From positions 1 to 8,192 of the forward strand of contig CALAGB010000460.1 in assembly GCA_937891245.1 (NCBI GenBank): DNA of 8,192 nucleotides, given 5' to 3'. The number at the start of each line of letters is the position of its first letter. The first letter of the stretch is position 1. The notes below the pieces were generated by a model that was not told the origin of the DNA, made no database searches, and saw nothing but the letters and a program-made list of their open reading frames with translations. A program made the translations under genes and the position numbers. The stretch comes from an uncultured Thermomicrobiales bacterium (GTDB lineage: Bacteria; Chloroflexota; Chloroflexia; Thermomicrobiales; Thermomicrobiaceae). Shown here one piece after another: positions 6,629-8,192 of this stretch.

Positions 6629-7196
6629 TCCAATCCTGGTCGGCGAACGTGTCTATATCCGCCCGCTCGAAGAGAGCGATGCACAACTGCTGGCCGATAT
6701 CTACGCGGCCGAAACGGACACATTCAACGAGCGCGGGCGCCTGCCGGTCGGTCCGCTCGCCTGGAAGAAGTGGATCGTCGAGACACATAAGGAGGCGTAT
6801 CCCAGTGAGATAAACTTCGCCGTTTGTCTGATCGAGAACGATCAACTGATCGGCCACAACGGCATTGTCGATATCAACTGGATCAATCGCACCGCCGAGT
6901 CAGTCAGCGATTTCGGGCCGGCCGAACTGCGCAGTAAGGGCTACGGCACCGACGCGAAGCATCTGTTGCTCGAGTACTGCTTCGATATTTTGCACCTGCA
7001 TGCGCTGCGCTCCGAGATCTTCGAGCCGAACACACGCAGTGCGGCGGCCGTCACGAAGCAGGGTTATAAGCTCGCCGGTCGCTGGCATTACGAAGATATC
7101 AAGAACGGCGTGATGCGCGACACCTTGATCTTCGACATCCTTCGCCCCGACTGGATCGCCGCCCGCGACGCCTGGCGCGCCCGCGAACGGAAGTAA
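6621..7196 (+). CDS. GNAT-family N-acetyltransferase, RimJ/RimL type
   Basis: A 191-aa protein with the order of GNAT elements intact. VGERVYIRPLEESD (7-20) forms the first strand and helix. Central strands include INFAVCLIENDQLIGHNGI (64-82). Motif A has the acetyl-CoA pyrophosphate loop RSKGYGT (104-110) and the following helix. Motif B contains NTRSAAAVTKQGYKLAGR (137-154), with the Asn and Ser typical of the family. The family transfers acetyl from acetyl-CoA to protein N-termini or small amines such as antibiotics or polyamines; the acceptor cannot be read from sequence. The ATG at 6621 is chosen for its strong ribosome binding site and because the family start pattern begins just after it. 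It overlaps the degenerate GNAT gene by 8 bp, so a functional pair or heterodimer is conceivable. It ends facing a gene on the other strand. Confidence 0.9.
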   Translation: MRNPILVGERVYIRPLEESDAQLLADIYAAETDTFNERGRLPVGPLAWKKWIVETHKEAYPSEINFAVCLIENDQLIGHNGIVDINWINRTAESVSDFGPAELRSKGYGTDAKHLLLEYCFDILHLHALRSEIFEPNTRSAAAVTKQGYKLAGRWHYEDIKNGVMRDTLIFDILRPDWIAARDAWRARERK

Positions 7197-7203
7197 CGAA
7201 GTT

Positions 7204-7232
7204 CCTCTCGCAGAGCCGCGGAGGCTCAGAGG
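7204..7232. repeat. Short inverted repeat in the convergent intergenic region
   Basis: Two nested complementary blocks are visible: CCTCT (7204-7208) with AGAGG (7228-7232), and GAGCC (7213-7217) with GGCTC (7223-7227). The loop is GCGGA, and four unpaired bases (CGCA) lie on the left side. It begins 8 bp after the second GNAT stop and could help end that transcript, though no T tract follows directly. The purine-rich wording recalls CGCAGAGGCGCAGAG-type simple repeats. Confidence 0.45.
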
Positions 7233-7242
7233 CGCAGCTCTT

Positions 7243-7339
7243 GTCATTCTGAGCCGCAGCGAAGAACCTCCTCTCCGTTTCCCTGAACGTCGTGCTACAT
7301 GAAACGAGAGGGAGATCCTTCACTGCGGTTCAGGATGAC
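7243..7339. repeat. 97-bp imperfect palindromic element (REP/MITE-like)
   Basis: The outer arms are 28 nt each: 7243-7270, beginning GTCATTCTGAGC, and 7312-7339, ending GGTTCAGGATGAC. They match at 23 of 28 positions as an inverted repeat, and all five differences are transitions. The pairing continues inward with CTCTCCGTTTC (7271-7281) against GAAACGAGAGGG (7301-7312) with small offsets, leaving a loop of about 19 nt (7282-7300). From memory, GTCATTCTGAGC...GAAGAATCTC hairpins are dispersed repeats in several bacterial genomes, including Chloroflexota. There is no coding capacity. It lies between two convergent genes, where it may also act as a two-way terminator. Confidence 0.75.
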
Positions 7340-7369
7340 AGTTCGGCTTCGTCTCTGTGCGTGCGTCCT

Positions 7370-8192
7370 TCACGCGACCCAGAACCAGGTGCTGAATTGG
7401 ATGAGCAGTCCGATGAACTGGATGACGAAGATCGCCATTACCGGCCAGAAGATCCAGCGGCGTTTGGTCAGCAGCGCGATACCGATGAAGAGCGGGAACA
7501 GGACGATCACGAAGCGCGGCACCGACATCAGCGGGTGGACCTGCGACGGAGTGAAGAGCGGCAAGGCGAAGACAACCAGCGCATAGAGGCTGTAGGCGCC
7601 GCGTACCTTCCAGAGCGTATACGCCAGAATCGGTACGAAGACGAGAAAGATGAAGAGATCGTAGAACTGGCTCTCGGCGAACGAGAGTCGTAGATAGGGG
7701 TCAGTCAGCGTCGACCACGTCGGCGAGTTATAAAGCCGCGTCAGCCAGGAGGTGTCGAGCATGCGAAATGACTGCTCCAGCGTTGTCCAGGGCCAGGCTT
7801 TATAGCGCGCCCAGCCTTTTTGGGCCGACAGCATCAGGAGTGGATCGCCCCAGATGTGGTAGAGATCGAGAACGAAGAGCAACGGCGAGAGCCCGCCGAT
7901 AATGAGCTGAACCGCCTGTTTCCACCAGTGACGCGGACGCCAGCCATACTGCCGGATCAAGAAGATGAGCAACGGAATGCCGATCAGCACGCCGGTGTTG
8001 CGCGTCAGGGCCGCCAATCCAAGCGCGATCGCGGCTCGTCCCCAGCGGCCTGTACGCCCGTAATAGATCGAGGCGACCGTCACCAATAAGAAGAGCGACT
8101 CGGTGTACATCGCCGAAAAATAGAACGCGGTGGGGAAAAAGGCCGTGAGCCAGAGTGTGCGCCGGGCGACCGCTTCGGAAAAATCGAGACGC
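7370..8192 (-). CDS. Multi-pass membrane glycosyltransferase, PIG-V mannosyltransferase-like, N-terminus cut by the window edge
   Basis: The open frame enters from the right edge and stops at TGA (7372-7370), giving 273 visible residues. About seven hydrophobic segments are visible. Near the visible start is a block reading FFPTAFYFSAMYTESLF, which matches the FP-x-a-f-f-l-s-a-x-Y-t-E-S-L-F motif I associate with PIG-V-like dolichyl- or polyprenyl-phosphate-sugar-dependent mannosyltransferases (GT-C fold). It is followed by LTRNTGVLIGIPLL and, near the C-terminus, SVPRFVIVLFPLF, both family-like. Such enzymes add a sugar from a lipid carrier to an acceptor on the outer side of the membrane. 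The catalytic N-terminal loop with its acidic residues lies outside the window, so activity and sugar cannot be judged. An ATG at 8110 is internal to the TESLF block and is not the real start. It is convergent with the GNAT pair, separated by palindromic repeats. Confidence 0.85.
   Translation of the reverse strand, partial: RLDFSEAVARRTLWLTAFFPTAFYFSAMYTESLFLLVTVASIYYGRTGRWGRAAIALGLAALTRNTGVLIGIPLLIFLIRQYGWRPRHWWKQAVQLIIGGLSPLLFVLDLYHIWGDPLLMLSAQKGWARYKAWPWTTLEQSFRMLDTSWLTRLYNSPTWSTLTDPYLRLSFAESQFYDLFIFLVFVPILAYTLWKVRGAYSLYALVVFALPLFTPSQVHPLMSVPRFVIVLFPLFIGIALLTKRRWIFWPVMAIFVIQFIGLLIQFSTWFWVA

Noticed and set aside
7204..7339. CRISPR array or tRNA in the intergenic repeats
   Set aside because: There are no regularly spaced direct repeats with unique spacers, and no cloverleaf or T-loop signature. 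The structure is inverted repeats only.
7292..7693. Plus-strand open frame after the palindrome
   Set aside because: It starts within the palindromic repeat and continues antisense to the membrane glycosyltransferase. The Glu/Asp/Arg-rich product is typical of the reverse of a transmembrane gene.

Overview
The window looks like ordinary chromosome from a moderately GC-rich bacterium. I estimate about 60% GC by eye. The phrasing of the M20 peptidase, threonine aldolase and PIG-V-like proteins, and the GTCATTCTGAGC-type palindromic repeat, recall Chloroflexota, perhaps Thermomicrobia. That is an impression from memory; nothing in the window is a decisive taxonomic marker.

Left block, minus strand (2676 down to 1): a three-gene operon reading leftward. 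It holds a multi-pass M50-type membrane metalloprotease (HELGH), a zinc-ribbon/coiled-coil protein of unknown function, and an aminoglycoside-phosphotransferase-like kinase that runs off the left edge. The gap between the first two genes is 28 nt, and the second and third overlap by the four bases GTGA. A good extended -10 promoter and a GAGGAG ribosome binding site precede the protease.

Right block, plus strand (2743 to 7196): a solitary beta-class DNA amino-methyltransferase, diverging from the protease, overlaps a threonine-aldolase-family PLP enzyme by GTGA. After 54 nt comes an M20 metallopeptidase of the ArgE/DapE type. A GC-rich hairpin at 6046-6071 probably marks the end of that unit. 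Two GNAT acetyltransferase-like genes follow, overlapping by 8 bp. The second is canonical and the first has lost the acetyl-CoA loop signature.

Right edge: a convergent intergenic region (7197-7369) is filled with inverted repeats, including a 97-bp imperfect palindrome. Beyond it, on the minus strand, lies the C-terminal part of a multi-pass glycosyltransferase resembling PIG-V mannosyltransferases, cut by the window edge.

I see no RNA genes, CRISPR array, transposase or phage gene, and no stretch over 300 bp lacks a gene. I found no clear-cut new defence or biosynthetic system. The items most worth following are the protease/zinc-ribbon/kinase operon, the aldolase with an altered active-site motif co-translated with an orphan methyltransferase, the degenerate GNAT partner, and the palindromic repeat.
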